Origin: Zerene cesonia | Lineage: Eukaryota > Arthropoda > Insecta > Lepidoptera > Pieridae | Reading direction: 5' to 3' | DNA length: 64,000 bases | Assembly (NCBI RefSeq): GCF_012273895.1 | Contig: NC_052114.1 | Location: 9,901,927-9,965,926 of the forward strand | In this document: one piece after another, positions 11,896 to 24,795 of the stretch | Position numbering within the stretch: the first letter of the stretch is position 1 | How the letters are laid out: each line of letters begins with the position of its first letter | Made by a program: the position numbers and the translations under genes | The notes under the pieces: generated by a model | The model's database searches: none | Told to the model about the DNA's origin: nothing | The model's input: the letters and a program-made list of their open reading frames with translations, nothing else

Positions 11896-12254
11896 CATGT
11901 GAGGATTGGTAGCCGATTTTCTGATATATTTATTAGTTAACATATCCATATGTCATACATAATTGTACGCACTTAAAGGAGTCACCGTCCTTTATTTAAT
12001 GTCTTGCGGAAATTACCATTTCGTCAGTAGCAGCTAATATTACTACTACATAATCTTACAAGATATCAAAATGAAATTATTTATGTCCTGACAAGGATAA
12101 ATTGTCTAATGAGCATGCAGTATTAATTAAATGATCATATTATGTATTTAACTTCATGAGTGACCGAGTAAATGACTCCATTTGCAAACCTATTTTTACA
12201 ATTTATGTATCGTATAGAAATTATTATTACAAATTTAAATAAGATTCTACATTC

Positions 12255-12476
12255 TTCTTAACAATTCTTGGTAGGTAAATGCTATATTTCCGCCGTCGGC
12301 TTTGCCCGCGTAGTCATAAAAAACTCGCGTAGCTACCGTTCCCGTGGGGTTTTCAAAAACCTGTCCCATTTCAAATTTCATCCAAATCGTGCCAGTGGTT
12401 AAGGTGTGAAGAAGAAACAAAAATACAGACATGCAGATAGACTATCATACAGAGTCACTTTCGCGTGTATAATACT
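12255..12476 (+). mobile_element. Lep-E-like retroposon, degraded
   Basis: 'gtcggctttgcccgcgtagt', 'gctaccgttcccgtggggtt', 'caaatttcatccaaatcgtg' and the end 'ctttcgcgtgtataatacta' follow the usual head-to-tail order of this type. Several blocks are shortened or altered, so it looks old. Confidence 0.65.
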
Positions 12477-14878
12477 AGTACAATACCCGTCGTCTTCCCC
12501 TTAAATACATATAATTTTTACCGTGGCGTTGTTCAATGTATCACGATAATATGATGGCGGATTTATGGCGGCATATCGAGCCTTAATGGAGACCTACGGC
12601 TTGAAGTGTATTGATTATAGATGAATTATCACCATTTTGAAATCAATTTCTTAAGAGATGATCTTAGGTTATTTTTAATTTATTATACGTTTGTCGTTTA
12701 TTGGGTGGATGAAAAAATAATGTATTCTTTTGATCCAATGATATGAATAAATAATTAGAAATTTCAATAAAATATTTTTCATTTTATAATACTATATATT
12801 GTGTATGCAATATATCCAAATAGTACAAATACAAAGTAGGTATTATTGTGTGTACCTCAGGACACTTGAGACATTTAATAAAGTTCACGTACTTACTAGA
12901 ATGTTCTTCACAATTTACTCAAAAATATTAATTTATGATTCAATAAAGCAATAAAATGAGCATTTGAATTTGTTATAATACGTTGAAAAACGTTCCTAAA
13001 ATTATGAGAATGGAAGTTGCAAAATTAAATAACAGTTTATTAACATTAATATCAATAATTAAAAGAGAACATGTTTCATAACACCAATAACAAACGGGTC
13101 ATTAAATAAACCAACAATACATCGAGAAAGCTTTTTTCAAAGCTCGCCGGATGCGCTGGCTGCTTCCTCTGGCATCCGTCCCGCTCTGTCGTTCGCGTGC
13201 GAGCGAGATGCAGGCATTTTAAAACGTTGATCGACGCTATGGGGACAGGAAACAATACTCGATGGCTTGAATTAATGACCGCTACCGGTAGGCAGGGGTT
13301 GGCAACATTTGGCCATTTTGCAATTTGTTATTTTCACTTCACAGCGAGTTATTTAAATCAATACAATACGCTTTTATGCTAGTGTTCGGCTTTGTTATTG
13401 ATTTCTATGAATTTAAATCTATGTTTAACTAAATGACTGCATACTTGTACTCATTATTCTGTGACAATACTGCAGAAGTAATGATGAGTACAGGGAAATC
13501 CCATGAAGTGCGAGCATATAAGTAAAAACATTGGGCGGTCAATATTTTCCTTTGACTACGCGGGCGAAGTCGTGGGCGGAAAGCTATCTCGAAACAGACA
13601 ACAACACAATTATGTTTATTTTAATGACTATAAATGATGTTTAAGTCATTGCTTTGTTCCTTTCGTAAATTGGAATGAATACAAGAAATAACGAATTTGA
13701 TAAATTGAAAACTTTCCAAAGGTTTACAATATCTGCTTTACGCAATATTTCAGGAAAACAATGGAAGCCGTTGTCCGCGCGTTCGTTCAGATTTCACCTG
13801 CGGGTTTTAGAAGACCCTGGTAGTACAGTGGTGTAGTTGCGGATGGTACAACATTCGATTCTATTGGGAAATCAAATGGACTACGGTTTTTTTTGGCGCG
13901 GCATTTCATTGTATGGAATTTTGTTGTTGTTATTATTAAATATAAATATTAAATACAACGGCAAATTTTAATGAGTATGTGTTACATACACATGTAATTT
14001 GAACACACACACACAGTACCATGAAATAGTGAAAAAATTTTTTTTTTTGCAAATTCAGAAAATTTTTTGTTAGAGGATTTTAAAGAATTCACAAATTTAA
14101 ATTGAGAATAAGTCAATAAAGGTTTCTGTTATACTTACCTATCTGTTACAATGATAATATTAATAATCTATGAAAACACACATAATTTGTCAAATATACT
14201 ATCAGGGACCTCATCAGAAGGTGAAACCGGCCCACAGAAAATATGGACTACAATGAAGTACATTTAAAAAATAGAACCAACGTTTCATAATAGGGCACAT
14301 AAAATATTTAATTAAAAGTGAAGCTACCACAAATTAAAATACAGTACAAATTCCAATTGAAATTAGACCGCCCATACACGTCGATTGGTGTTCCGGCACA
14401 CCTTCAAGCTTTAACTAATAGCCTTTCACAACACACAATAATAAACCATATCACCAAGAGATAGAGATCACTGTACAATAACATTCGTTTGTTAACTGGA
14501 TTCTGTTAAAGCAATGATATTGCGTGATGTATAGCGCTTTGAAAAAATATTTCTGTTTCAAAGTGAGCTTGAATATTGTCGCTTTGTGAGCTAGCTGTTA
14601 ACCGCGGCTATGCTCGCAAAGCAAAGTTTTTATCTTAATTTGAATATGGGGTAGACATATTTTTTTTAACATTTTGTAATCAGTCTGACCGTGAGTCAAA
14701 CTAAACAAACACATACATTCGCTTATACAAATATGCTTCTTCAAAAAGTGCTTTCAAATCGTCGAAGTACATAATTTAATATTTACCATCCGTTTAGAGA
14801 GCAATTTCCGCCGAGAAGATTTAGCAATTTTGTTTGCTTAAAATATCTAGGAATACCAAAAGAAAAAAGTCCCTAATT
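12477..14878. other. no gene recognised; a GC-richer patch and an inverted repeat
   Basis: A patch at about 13135-13330 is clearly less AT-rich than its surroundings ('ctcgccggatgcgctggctg', 'gtccgcgctctgtcg'-like text); the frame there (13197-13382) shows no motif. An imperfect inverted repeat at 13453-13499 has outer arms TGTACTCAT / ATGAGTACA. A retroposon head fragment ('actacgcgggcgaagtcgtg') lies at 13553-13590. Confidence 0.4.
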
Positions 14879-14879
14879 A

Positions 14880-15106
14880 AATTATAAACGCAGTAGTGAC
14901 TCTATCTCTATCTCTGTCCTTCTGTTAATCTGACTATCTGTCTCTTCATTATGCTTAAACCACTGAACCCATTTGAATGAAAATGGGTACAAAGATAGTT
15001 TGACAGACCCCAGAAAGGACATGGAACAGTTTTTATCACAGAAATCGCACATCTCTTTTCCTTTAACTACACGGGCAAAGCCGCGGACGGAATACTAGCG
15101 TTATAA
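14880..15106 (-). mobile_element. Lep-E-like retroposon copy
   Basis: On the minus strand it runs from 'ccgtccgcggctttgcccgt' through 'aagagatgtgcgatttct', 'tgtccttctggggtctgtc' and 'cattcaaatgggttcagtgg' to 'gcgtttataattt'. This is the usual arrangement of this kind of short element. Confidence 0.65.
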
Positions 15107-15340
15107 TAATTGCTGGATAGCAAAACTTCCTGTTTTCATTCAGTTTTATCTACCCAGTGGACCGTGGCAATTGAAGCGATCCAACCTTTGCATTACAACT
15201 TTTGAACTTGGTTTGAGATATTGCTTCGCTTTGCCTGATAATTACGCTAATCTACTTGCTACGTGTAAGTTATAATGACTGGAGCCTTAATGATGAAATT
15301 TAAAGACTGTTTTTGTGTGTTTGTTTTGTAAAATTCAAGG

Positions 15341-15418
15341 TTTTTTTATGTCATAGTTTGCAGAGGAGCTGGTGGGCTCTCCGAATGTGATAAGCGCTAT
15401 ATCACCGCCCATAAATAT
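15341..15418 (-). mobile_element. SINE-1 3' end fragment
   Basis: A T-run followed by 'tatgtcatagtttgcagagg', 'agctggtgggctctccga' and 'accgcccataaata' is the last ~75 bp of SINE-1 read on the minus strand. Confidence 0.65.
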
Positions 15419-16739
15419 ATGTCATTTGTGAAAAACTTTGTGAGCATTCAATGAAAATCTCTTCACTGATTATTGTTTTATGAAGCACCGTTTCTTAATT
15501 AAAAAGGCGTTTAATGAATAAGCGATAATTTATAAGAGAACAGATTACTAAATGGTTAAATGTATTTTATTCTATATCCTTCTGTTTACAAGGTCGTTTT
15601 CTTTTCAAAAAGTTTAAACATTTAAGAGTGTTTCTTTAGATACAACATCTGTCTTGATTTGGAATCAAATGAAATTTCAAAAGGTACTTATTTTAATTAA
15701 GATTGAGCGGCCCTAAAGCTGATAAACAGCTGTCAAAACACATTAATCAAAAACTCACTATACTTATTGTGAAATAAACTTAATACTGATATTTTTTTAC
15801 ATAAAATCCGATAGAGTTAAAAATGAAACGTAACGTTCCAACTACGTTTCGAATCGGAACATTAACTTATCGAAATGCCCGAATCAGTGAACAGGCATCG
15901 CTTACCGACTAAACTTTGTACGATTCAAAATTCCATTCGAAAAACCGTAACCGTCGTTAAGGTACTGCCGATTTATTGCACCGAATCGGCAATATTTCCA
16001 ATGAGCTTGTGAGTTAACATTATAACCGATTTATTTCGATTGGTTATTAATAGAAGTTATTTGAACACGTTTTTATTAGTTTCTCTTATGTGTTTGTATG
16101 TCTGTATGTTTGTAAGTAACCGACTTCTTTAGACTTGATTTTGATTCACTTTAAACGAAGATATTTGATTGAAACATTCACTTATCACGGATCGGTGACA
16201 ATACAATACTTTCATGAGTTTATTATAATTCTAATCAGGATCGCCGATCGTGGGTAATAAATAATTTCCTTACGTTTACACTGTAAAGAGTGGGACAATT
16301 GAATTGATCATATGATTAAAATTGTTATAATTTGATAGCAAACGGACCTAATTACATGTAAGTAATACATACTTAAACGAAATTAACAACATTTTTTTAA
16401 ACCTCCTACCTTCGGTGCTAGTCGGATAGGTATTTTATGGTAATCATTTGATTTGTGAACTTGTAAAAAATATAACTCAATTTTAGAAACATTTGTAAAA
16501 TTTTTGTTAAAAAATATTTATCTTTAAATTGCCACTCAACTTCCTCTTAACCGTATATCCATTAATGGCCGATACAAATAACATTTGTAAAATGTTTCCA
16601 AGCGTGTGTCTGCCCATGCGTTATGAAGATATTATATGTGACTTTTTCACATTAAATCATATATATTGATTTAGAAGTTAAGAAGGTACAGATTCAACAA
16701 AAATACGACATATATACGATTTTGTTTTAATTGCTGACA
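15419..16739. other. no gene recognised; short hairpin
   Basis: A perfect inverted repeat TGCCGATT / AATCGGCA around 15963-15990 sits in a more mixed-composition patch (15825-16030) that could be constrained noncoding DNA. Nothing else is supported. Confidence 0.4.
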
Positions 16740-16744
16740 ATATT

Positions 16745-16907
16745 TGCTAAGGCATTTATAGTGTGCCTATTTGTCTGTTAGGTCGCAACGGGGCGATTTA
16801 ATCATATGATAGTTGTGTCCGGAGATAGACAGGCTACTTTTTACCATGCTGAAACATCTCTTATTCCTTTGACTGCGCAGGCGAAACCGCCGGTGGAAAG
16901 CTAGCAT
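16745..16907 (-). mobile_element. Lep-E-like retroposon, degraded
   Basis: Minus-strand head 'gctttccaccggcggtttcg', then 'cctgcgcagtcaaaggaata' and 'gtagcctgtctatctcc'. The tail is not clear. Confidence 0.5.
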
Positions 16908-19459
16908 GTTATAGATTTAAGGAATAAGATTTTCTTTTGTGTGTGTATCTTACCTCTTAACTTTTTGCTAGATGAACCGACTTTTACGATTTTTTTTTAT
17001 TGGAAGCTGGTGGTTGTCCATGTTAAATTGGGATAGTTCTGACAAGTTGTAGGCTCAGATTTTTATTATATTTAAAATAAAATAAAAAACAAACACTACA
17101 ATCCGTGGTTTTGTTTATATCATTGTTTTAATTTATTTTAAGCACATTGTATCTATGTAAGAATGTTGTTTATTTATATGCATAGTGTCACAATGTAAGT
17201 CATAAATAAGTTATCAAAGATTGTGTTTGAAGATGACGCCTTAACTCGGTTTGCGAGATACGCTACCGTTTAGCGGCGCTAGGGTTGTCACCTCAATATT
17301 TTCATTTTATTTATATATCAGAAGATTCTTATTCCTCTTCATATTTTCATTGCGGACTGCATATTACAATTACTACTGGTTATTATGACGGAATATTGAA
17401 CAATCAAAGATAATAAAAATAAAACAATCTTTCTCTGTATATAGATACGTATATAAGACCAATTTATTATTTAATAACTAGATTTCATTCAATATTAATA
17501 TATAAAATAGTCTACCTATATTAAACATCTAAAATGACTAAAAATCGAGATTTCAAATTTATTAACCTTAACTACTAGGTACAACAGGAAATAACTCCTA
17601 AGCGACAACCCTACAGTCACCCCCATGTTGCCTAAAGGGTTTCGCTCCCCGACAAATTGTCGGTTAAAAACAATGTTATTAAGCAAACCGCACGTTGATG
17701 CGTTTTGCAATCTCATAAATATTAAGTGTCGGATTTAAAAATACGAGATCCATTGTTGCTTTGCCCTGACGCCTTTTATCTGATGTTTTTAAATAAACCT
17801 TTTTTAATTATGATAGGATATAAGGTCTATTTTTATAGTAGGGTGTTATGCTATTATAAATAATTCAAAAATAGGCAATTTTATTCAAGATAAACAAAGA
17901 TAAAGCTAGCTTTAAAAGCTTTGTCTGTTAGAATTACGGTCCATTACTGCAACATTTTTCATTGATACTCCTTTTCTATCATTCATTTGGCCTTTTCTAT
18001 CCGCCAATTCGCCTTCTGCATCCGTATTTAACCTGTCCCCATAGATATACTATTTAACTTAAAAATAAAATTTTCATTGCGCACCAACACTACAATAACT
18101 ACTACAAACTAACAACTACGCTTACAATATTAGTTTGTATGTAATGTTTGGACTTTCAAGAACCGAAAAGTGTCGCTCGTGGCCTGATCTCTCGGCCACA
18201 CAATGATGAGGTAGTATCAGCAATTGAATTCCTTCCACTCTTTCGATTTTATGTGTGTAGAGGGCGGACACCCCACGCCATATATTGAGATAATTATCAT
18301 CTCAACCAAAATGAAACATTATTATTACTATATCGATGGATCGCGGCTTTTGGTTTTATCTATTCTTTAAAAAAATTTCAAATATTTATAAACAGTTTAA
18401 TGCTAAAGAATAATAAATCAGTTTTAAACACACCACAAAACTTTTCTGTGTATTCGGAGGAATTCAAAAAACCTTCAGCAACCCTTCGTGACAACAATTA
18501 AGCAGAGAATAGCAGTTGTCGAAGTTAATATCAACATTTACATATTTCAATCTCGCCACGCCCCGGGCGTTCAAGTTTTATGAAGCTTTAAACCTTTACG
18601 AGGCAGATCGATTGATGGCAAGCGACGCTGGGCGTGGTTGGGCTTTGGATGGGTTACATACATTGTCACATAAGTAAGGAATACATAAAGTATATATAGT
18701 TTTTTCTTGTTTAAGATATAATGTCAATAAAAATATTTATGTCAATGGCATTGACGCACCTAAAGATATTATTGACGCCCTCTTCCTATGCAAACTATGT
18801 TAATATGAATGAAGATCAAAATATAACAATTAGAATCAATCTATTAAAATTCAATGTAATTTTTTCCTATTAACCTACACTTTTCTACTTAAGCTATAAC
18901 ACATACACACACACACCCTTACACCTTCAGTTAAATGCTAAACGCTTAAAATTCAACCGTTTCATTAATAACGTTTATATGAATTAAACATTGTATAATA
19001 CAATGAAAAGTAAATCTGATACAAGCGTCTTTTCCGTCTGGACGAGTTCTGAATCATATTTCATTTTGTAATGCAATGCGTTGGTGTTGGCTCGACTGAC
19101 CCACTGTGCGAATCACGGCGAATTCAACTGACCTTGCGTAAAACGTAGCCTCTAAGTATTTTTTCTTGGAATTTATAAATTCAGATGCAGTCCCGTATCC
19201 TTTTTGTTAACCTTATCTTATATCCCTTTAAAATGCGCATTTGCTGCAAATATTCCTGGCTGTCACCCCGTACCATCAGCTTAGCAGCCCGCTGTGACAT
19301 TAAAAAGTCGACATCGTTTAAAAAGGACATACTTAAATTCAATTAAAAAACAATGTAATATAGAAGATACAAAAAATTTTATTATAATAGTTCATTACTA
19401 ATTTAGGTATATATATATCCCATCCTTCTAATATAAAATAACTACTTTAGTAATATTAT
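16908..19459. other. no gene recognised; GC-rich patch at 18550-18655
   Basis: Two patches around 17220-17300 and 17580-17665 share the 'agggttgtc' word in opposite orientation. The 18550-18655 patch holds GCCACGCCC and GGGCGTGG in inverted orientation plus ttttatga and gatcgattgatgg. The frame at 17516-17716 has no recognisable domain. Confidence 0.4.
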
Positions 19460-19656
19460 ACGCGGTTTCACCCGCGTAAATCCGTATCCCGTAGGAATAT
19501 TGGGATAAAAATTTCCCTATAAGTTATTCCAGTTGTCCAGCTATCTACGTACCAAGTTTCATTGCAATCGGTTCAAGGGTTACAAACAGACACACATCCT
19601 TACAAACTTTCGCATTTATAATATTAGTAGGAAGTAGGATAGTAGGATAGGATAAT
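19460..19656 (+). mobile_element. Lep-A copy lacking the first bases
   Basis: It begins cgcggtttcacccgcgtaaa; the usual 'actagctgcgcccc' start is missing. It ends 'ttataatattagtagg' followed by a short GTAGGATA-type repeat, the clearest tail of this family in the window apart from 61320-61344. Confidence 0.85.
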
Positions 19657-20015
19657 AGAATATAATTTTTGTAGGTTCATTAAAATCAGCGATTAGCACA
19701 GTGCGTTCACTCCAGCCATTAGCGGATGATAGTCGAACCGCATCAATCATAGCCGAGCCAATTCATTACCACCACTCCACAGATTGCACCCTCAATTGCT
19801 TACGTCATATATTCGTAATAGCCGGAAACTGTTAAAGATCCTAATTTTTTGTATCATAATCAAACTATATGTCATTATAGACCAAGGTTGACTTGTTTTA
19901 TTAAATATCAAAGAATTTAAAGGGTTCCGCACCTCTAAAGGAAATACGCTACCATTAAAGGATCACTTCGGAGTCTTGTTTACCTATTTTGGCTTTAAGC
20001 TCAAATTTATAACAA

Positions 20016-20212
20016 ACTAGCTGCGCCCCGCGGTATCGGTTTCAGTAGGAATAACGGGATAAAAAGTTGCCTATATGTTATTCCAGTTGTCCAGCTGTCT
20101 ACGTACTAAATTTCATTGCAATCGGTTCAGTACTTTTTCGGTAAAAGAGCAACAAACACACACACATCCTTACAAACTTTCGCCTTTATAATATGAGTAG
20201 GATACTTGAGTC
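20016..20212 (+). mobile_element. Lep-A copy with an internal deletion near the head
   Basis: It begins actagctgcgccccgcggta, then jumps to 'tttcagtaggaataacggga', losing the 'cacccgcgtaagtccgtatc' block. The rest is close to the other copies and it ends 'ttataatatgagtaggata'. Confidence 0.85.
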
Positions 20213-20269
20213 TTGTCGTAAGATCCCAAAAAAACAACTTATTGGTTAACGCGATAAATAGCGTTCGTT

Positions 20270-20309
20270 AATTCTAGGTAATAAAATATCATCTTTATTA
20301 CCTAGAATT
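20270..20309. repeat. perfect 16-bp-arm hairpin
   Basis: Arm AATTCTAGGTAATAAA (20270-20285), 8-base loop, exact reverse complement (20294-20309). No family match in the window. Confidence 0.85.
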
Positions 20310-20598
20310 CAAAAACACTTAATTATCACTTCTGCAATATCACAATATTAGAAACTAACTACTTCCGGTTCACTCAAAATCATGAAAAATCGCAAGGAGC
20401 AAGTTCTAGTAGAAAGAAAAAAAAATTGAAAACATAAATATGTAACATTAGCCTCCACCTCCTTTGCTTGCTTGGCTTTTCTCTGAATAGGTTTAATATA
20501 TCAAATCAATCGAATCCTCGGTATGTGAATCTAACTCATAATTGGCTTGTTTTACATATTCTTGAGTTGGTAGAGTACAACTGAGTATTAAGTATAAC

Positions 20599-20828
20599 GA
20601 AGGAGGGTAAAGTAATTTCTTGTGTTTGATTTTACGCGAGTATTATACATTTAGAAATTAAAAACTTTTTAACGGATTTTAAACGCGATTTATTCATTAT
20701 ATTATTAACCCGACGTTTCAAACACTTTACAGCGAGCGTGGTCACGGGTCAACGTCGGGTTAATAATATAATGAATAAATCGCATTTAAAATCTGTTAAA
20801 AAGTTTTTAATTTCTGAAGGAGGGTAAA
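20599..20828 (-). mobile_element. PLE-m fold-back element with 13-bp target duplication
   Basis: Target duplication gaaggagggtaaa at 20599-20611 and 20816-20828; element 20612-20815. The element is almost a complete fold-back: the left half (tttttaacggattttaaacg, cgcgatttattcattatatt, aacccgacgtttc) is mirrored in the right half (gtcgggttaataatataatg, atttaaaatctgttaaaaag). The left end alone carries the extra 'cttgtgtttgattttacgcg' segment, so the ends are asymmetric. Around the centre, CCCGACGTT (20709-20717) pairs with AACGTCGGG (20751-20759). It lies 12 bp from a SINE-2 copy. Confidence 0.75.
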
Positions 20829-20840
20829 CTTTTTTTTTAT

Positions 20841-20962
20841 AAGTTCGACGACATTTGACATCTGCCAAACCGCACTTGGCCAGCGTGGTGGATTATGCCC
20901 TGAACCCTCATAGGAGGCCTGTGTTCCAGCAGTGGGAACATATTTGGGCTGATGACGACGAA
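20841..20962 (+). mobile_element. SINE-2 copy, 5' truncated
   Basis: It begins aagttcgacgacatttgaca, then 'tctgccaaaccgcacttggc', 'cctcataggaggcctgtgtt' and 'ccagcagtgggaacatattt', and ends in a degenerate GAT tail ('gatgacgacgaaac'). Confidence 0.85.
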
Positions 20963-22315
20963 ACTTTTTACAGTAGAGAAAGCTCATGTCGGTCTCCCAC
21001 TGCCTACAGAACCATATAGACCGATTGACTGAACTCCATTGTGTTAACTCTCACCGCGTTGTTACCCAGGGTACGAACGCTAGGAGAAATCGCCCACTGC
21101 CACTGCAGCGGTCGCCCTGATCAGGCCTTCCACCGTTACGCACTTACTACGTGCGAACACGCCTTCTCCTTCCTCTACGCGGCAATATATTTCAATAAAC
21201 ATTTATATATAGTACTGGAGAAGTACAATAAAATATATGAACCAAAGAAAAGTCTAGTTAAAATCATACCTAGTGTTTAATTCATCATATTCTATCATAG
21301 TCATATTCTGTCATGTGTCTGAGACAATCTAATACACCATATGAATCTATTAGGGCATCTTTCACTTTGTAAGCTACTGTTATAATTAAAAAACCAAAAT
21401 CCCTAACACACATTTAAAAATACCGATCCAAGATAAGTTATAAAACACAGCTTCCTCAACACAACTGAATAAGAGCTCTGTATTTCTTTCAATTAAGTAG
21501 CCTAGTGTTTGAGCAAGCGCACAATATTTCTATCGTGTTCATATTGTCCGCAGTGGCCAGGCCATGGCATATGTGACAGGTCGACAGACACGCAATCTAG
21601 TAAATTGTTACTGCGAGCTACGAATGAATTCTTAGCTGCACAATATTGTGCTTTATTTTAATAGCGATGATATTAGTAACGACTACTAGAAGTATGAAGT
21701 TAAGCTATGATGGTTAAGGAAAATAGCAACTTTTATTGAAATGTATTGATACATATTTATGATGTGGAATGGACGAAAAAAATAACAAAATTCAATGCGA
21801 TCAGAAGTAAAAAAGTAAAAACAGAGTTGAATAAATTCTTATTGAGGATGTTATGTTCAAATGACGTAATAATATAATTTATAAATTGTAAGACCGTAAA
21901 AAATATCAGTTTATTTTCCATTTATTTTTTTTTTCTATATACGTATATCTCTAATATCTATACCTACATACATTTGTTAAAACAAACAATAAAAATTACT
22001 ATATTTATTTCAACATTACAAAAAAAAACTTACCAAAACCTTAGCTATTTCTATAAAGCAACTTATCTAACTTTTCCTACATCGCAGCATCTCAGGGCTA
22101 TGACAGGTCCGTTCAGCAGTTTAATCATATTAACTTCTCACAATTGTAAGGGAATTTTAAATGACATTATTGCTGAAGTCTTTGTTTTCGGAAGCACTGT
22201 TTATCTCGGTTCGATATCCTCATAATAATGAGCATGAATCTAATTTATTTGAAACGTTTAACAGCTAAAATTAAAATTAATAAATTTGATTATGTTGTAT
22301 CTTAGATAATAACCA
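20963..22315. other. no gene recognised; GC-richer patch at 21040-21180
   Basis: The patch around 21040-21180 holds an open frame (21041-21280) without recognisable domains. It directly follows a repeat and may be part of an unrecognised element. The rest is AT-rich. Confidence 0.35.
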
Positions 22316-22368
22316 TCGTCATCATCAGCCTACATATGTTCCGGTACACAGGCCTCTTATGAGATAAT
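22316..22368 (-). mobile_element. SINE-2 3' end fragment
   Basis: 'catcgtcatcatcagcctac' and 'gtacacaggcctcttatgag' match the tail end of SINE-2 on the minus strand. Confidence 0.6.
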
Positions 22369-22596
22369 AGAGTCAACTATAAAAGACTACACAACATTAA
22401 AACATATATTTTAATCAACCTAAAGTTGATATGCTAATAAAAATAGTTGTCTATACAAATGTTTTGAATTAGAACTCTTCCATACGAACCAGCTGAAACT
22501 GCAGATGATCGTATTAACGTATCTCCTGTAAGGTCACAAAATACATTACCATTAAACAGATAAACATTTAATCACTAAAGTGATATTATAGCATAA

Positions 22597-22612
22597 CAGC
22601 GCCCTCTGGTGC
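22597..22612 (-). promoter_or_regulatory. strong CTCF-like motif
   Basis: On the minus strand caccagagggcgctg agrees at 14 of 15 positions with CCASYAGRKGGCRSY. It lies in a small mixed-composition patch (about 22590-22680). Binding is not shown. Confidence 0.45.
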
Positions 22613-23793
22613 ACAATACGATGTAAATCACAATCAAAATGCTCGTAACGACCGGACGGTGCGACAGGGTTATTCTGTAAGCATTTAATGGCTTAAGTAA
22701 GATAATTTTATAAATCTAAATCTATAGTAATATTATGAAAAAATGAAATTTGTGCGGATTGTGACGCTGTGTTAATTTTATGGAATTTAAGGTTATTTCT
22801 GGATCCACTGAAGTGACTCTGAATCAAAATTGTTAAAAAGATCTCTATGGGATCCATTGTTTAGCACGTTTAGTACTCCACCACCACGATAATGTAACTA
22901 TATTCTTTTTTATAAAGTGGGTAAGTTACGGACGGATATATAGCCAAAGTTTTTTGATCGCGACACACTGTGTGTCACATCTTTTAATATTTATTCCAAG
23001 TACATAGTGATTTTTAAACGTGACCTTTCTTACTTCTTCGTTATTTACATCGAAGATAACATCTATGAACAAAACACAAAAAGAATCACATCAATCGGTC
23101 GAAAATCCAAGGAGTTATCGTCGTCAAAGCAAAATTAAGGAAATGCATTAGAATTGAAAACCTCCTTCCGTGAATTCCTCCTTCCTCTTCTCCTTCCTCC
23201 TTCCATGAATCTTGTTCAATAAAACATAAGATAAATAAGATAGATAGGCTGGCTCCCCTTAGGATCTGAGGCCTAGAGGCTCCAGTACCGGTTGGCGGTT
23301 ATGTAACAAGGACAATCAAAAGAGTAAGCAACTGTCAAGATCCTTGCTTTAACAACATAACATTTACCAACGAGCTACGCATTCCATAGTCAGCCTATAT
23401 ATTATCTTCAAGAAAGAAGACCTACTGTGGTATTGGGAACAAATGATTAACCACACTAGACATGTGTGGGTTGATAAATGTTGTCCACATTTTTGGCCAT
23501 GGACCATTTTAAGACTTTTTACTGATTTTTTACTGATACACAGATATACTTAATCTTCAGTCATAATAATTACATGAAATAAAAGCTACTTGAATAATCT
23601 AGTTCTCCCAGAATAGAGCCACGAGCAAGCGACGATGGGTCTATGAAATATGCGTTCTGCACTAAACAGAGTTTACATGACAGCTCACTTTAAAATATTA
23701 GCTGGCTATACATATTGCTCTGCTGGCTAATCGATGGTCACAGATTTCCGTGATATTTATGCTGTAGTTTTCCTTAAACAAGATAAAAACAAT
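22613..23793. other. no gene recognised
   Basis: No supported exon or repeat. A less AT-rich stretch at 23240-23330 ('ggatctgaggcctagaggct') has no identifiable feature. Confidence 0.4.
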
Positions 23794-23876
23794 TGCGTTT
23801 ATGTTCTTGTGTTTGATTTTACGCGAGTATTATACATTTAGAAATTAAAGATCTTTAATTTCTAACTGCGTTTATG
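23794..23876 (-). mobile_element. minimal PLE-m element, 63 bp, with 10-bp target duplication
   Basis: Target duplication tgcgtttatg at 23794-23803 and 23867-23876; element 23804-23866. It consists only of the asymmetric end block (ttcttgtgtttgattttacg, cgagtattatacatttagaa) and a perfect palindrome formed by agaaattaaagatctttaatttct-type arms (about 23840-23863). It shows that the ends alone are enough to mark an insertion. Confidence 0.75.
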
Positions 23877-24795
23877 GTTTGTTTCAAATATTAGGGAGTG
23901 AGATGGATTCGGATATGCTTTTCTATTGTATAAAATGTATTAATGTGAAGACCAAGTTTAAATCTAAAAAGAAACTAATTTTATCTGTCTTTTTACTGCT
24001 ACTTTAATCAGTGTTTAGTTAATCTCGTTTATAAATAATATATATTTATAAAGTAAATAAATCTCGTTTGGATTATGGGTGATTCGACATGAATTGTATT
24101 AGTATTAACAGTTTCAATAAGTGTGTTTATAATTAGTTTTAACATAAAACTAAATCACAGATTGATTCGAACTAGATCACATTTAGAGACTATACGGAAG
24201 GCATCAGCTGTCAAGTAAAAAAAGGACCACTAAAATCGGTCCACCCGTTCGAAAGTCCTGTTCTGATCAGTCGAATGCAGAACCTTTTTTGCTAGTCAGT
24301 TGAAGAGCCTATATAACTTTTTAAATTTCACTTTTTACTAATATTAATCTCATTATAAGTCTAAAAACACTTAAACGCTCATAAACCTCACAAACATATA
24401 CAAAATTACATATCTTGGCAATATGCGCATTTATTCCAATTCGGATTGTATTCATATCCATACGCTCGTGATAAATATGCTAAACTTTATAAATAAATCG
24501 TCTAAGTGATTGCACATAATATTTGTGAGAGCATATTCTTGTAAGCGAATCGACCAGACATCTCTGTAAGTGGGGTCTGCTTAAATAGTATGGGCAGAGA
24601 TAATGTATGTTATACTAGGTATGTGTATTTAAGTATATTTGATGGGTAATTTGTATTTATTCTGATAATATAAGAGTGTTGAATTGTAAGATACTTATGA
24701 TAAAGGTTGTTTGGTAGAATTCAATCGTTTTATGTGTATATGTCATGTCAACCCAGATGAAGCTGGAAGAGAATACAATCTAAAATCTATATTAT
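23877..24795. other. no gene; diverged repeat fragment at 24170-24300
   Basis: 'ctagatcacatttagagact', 'cggaaggcatcagctgtcaa' and 'actaaaatcggtccacccgt' are a minus-strand relative of the repeat at 4745-4872. The rest is AT-rich. Confidence 0.4.
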
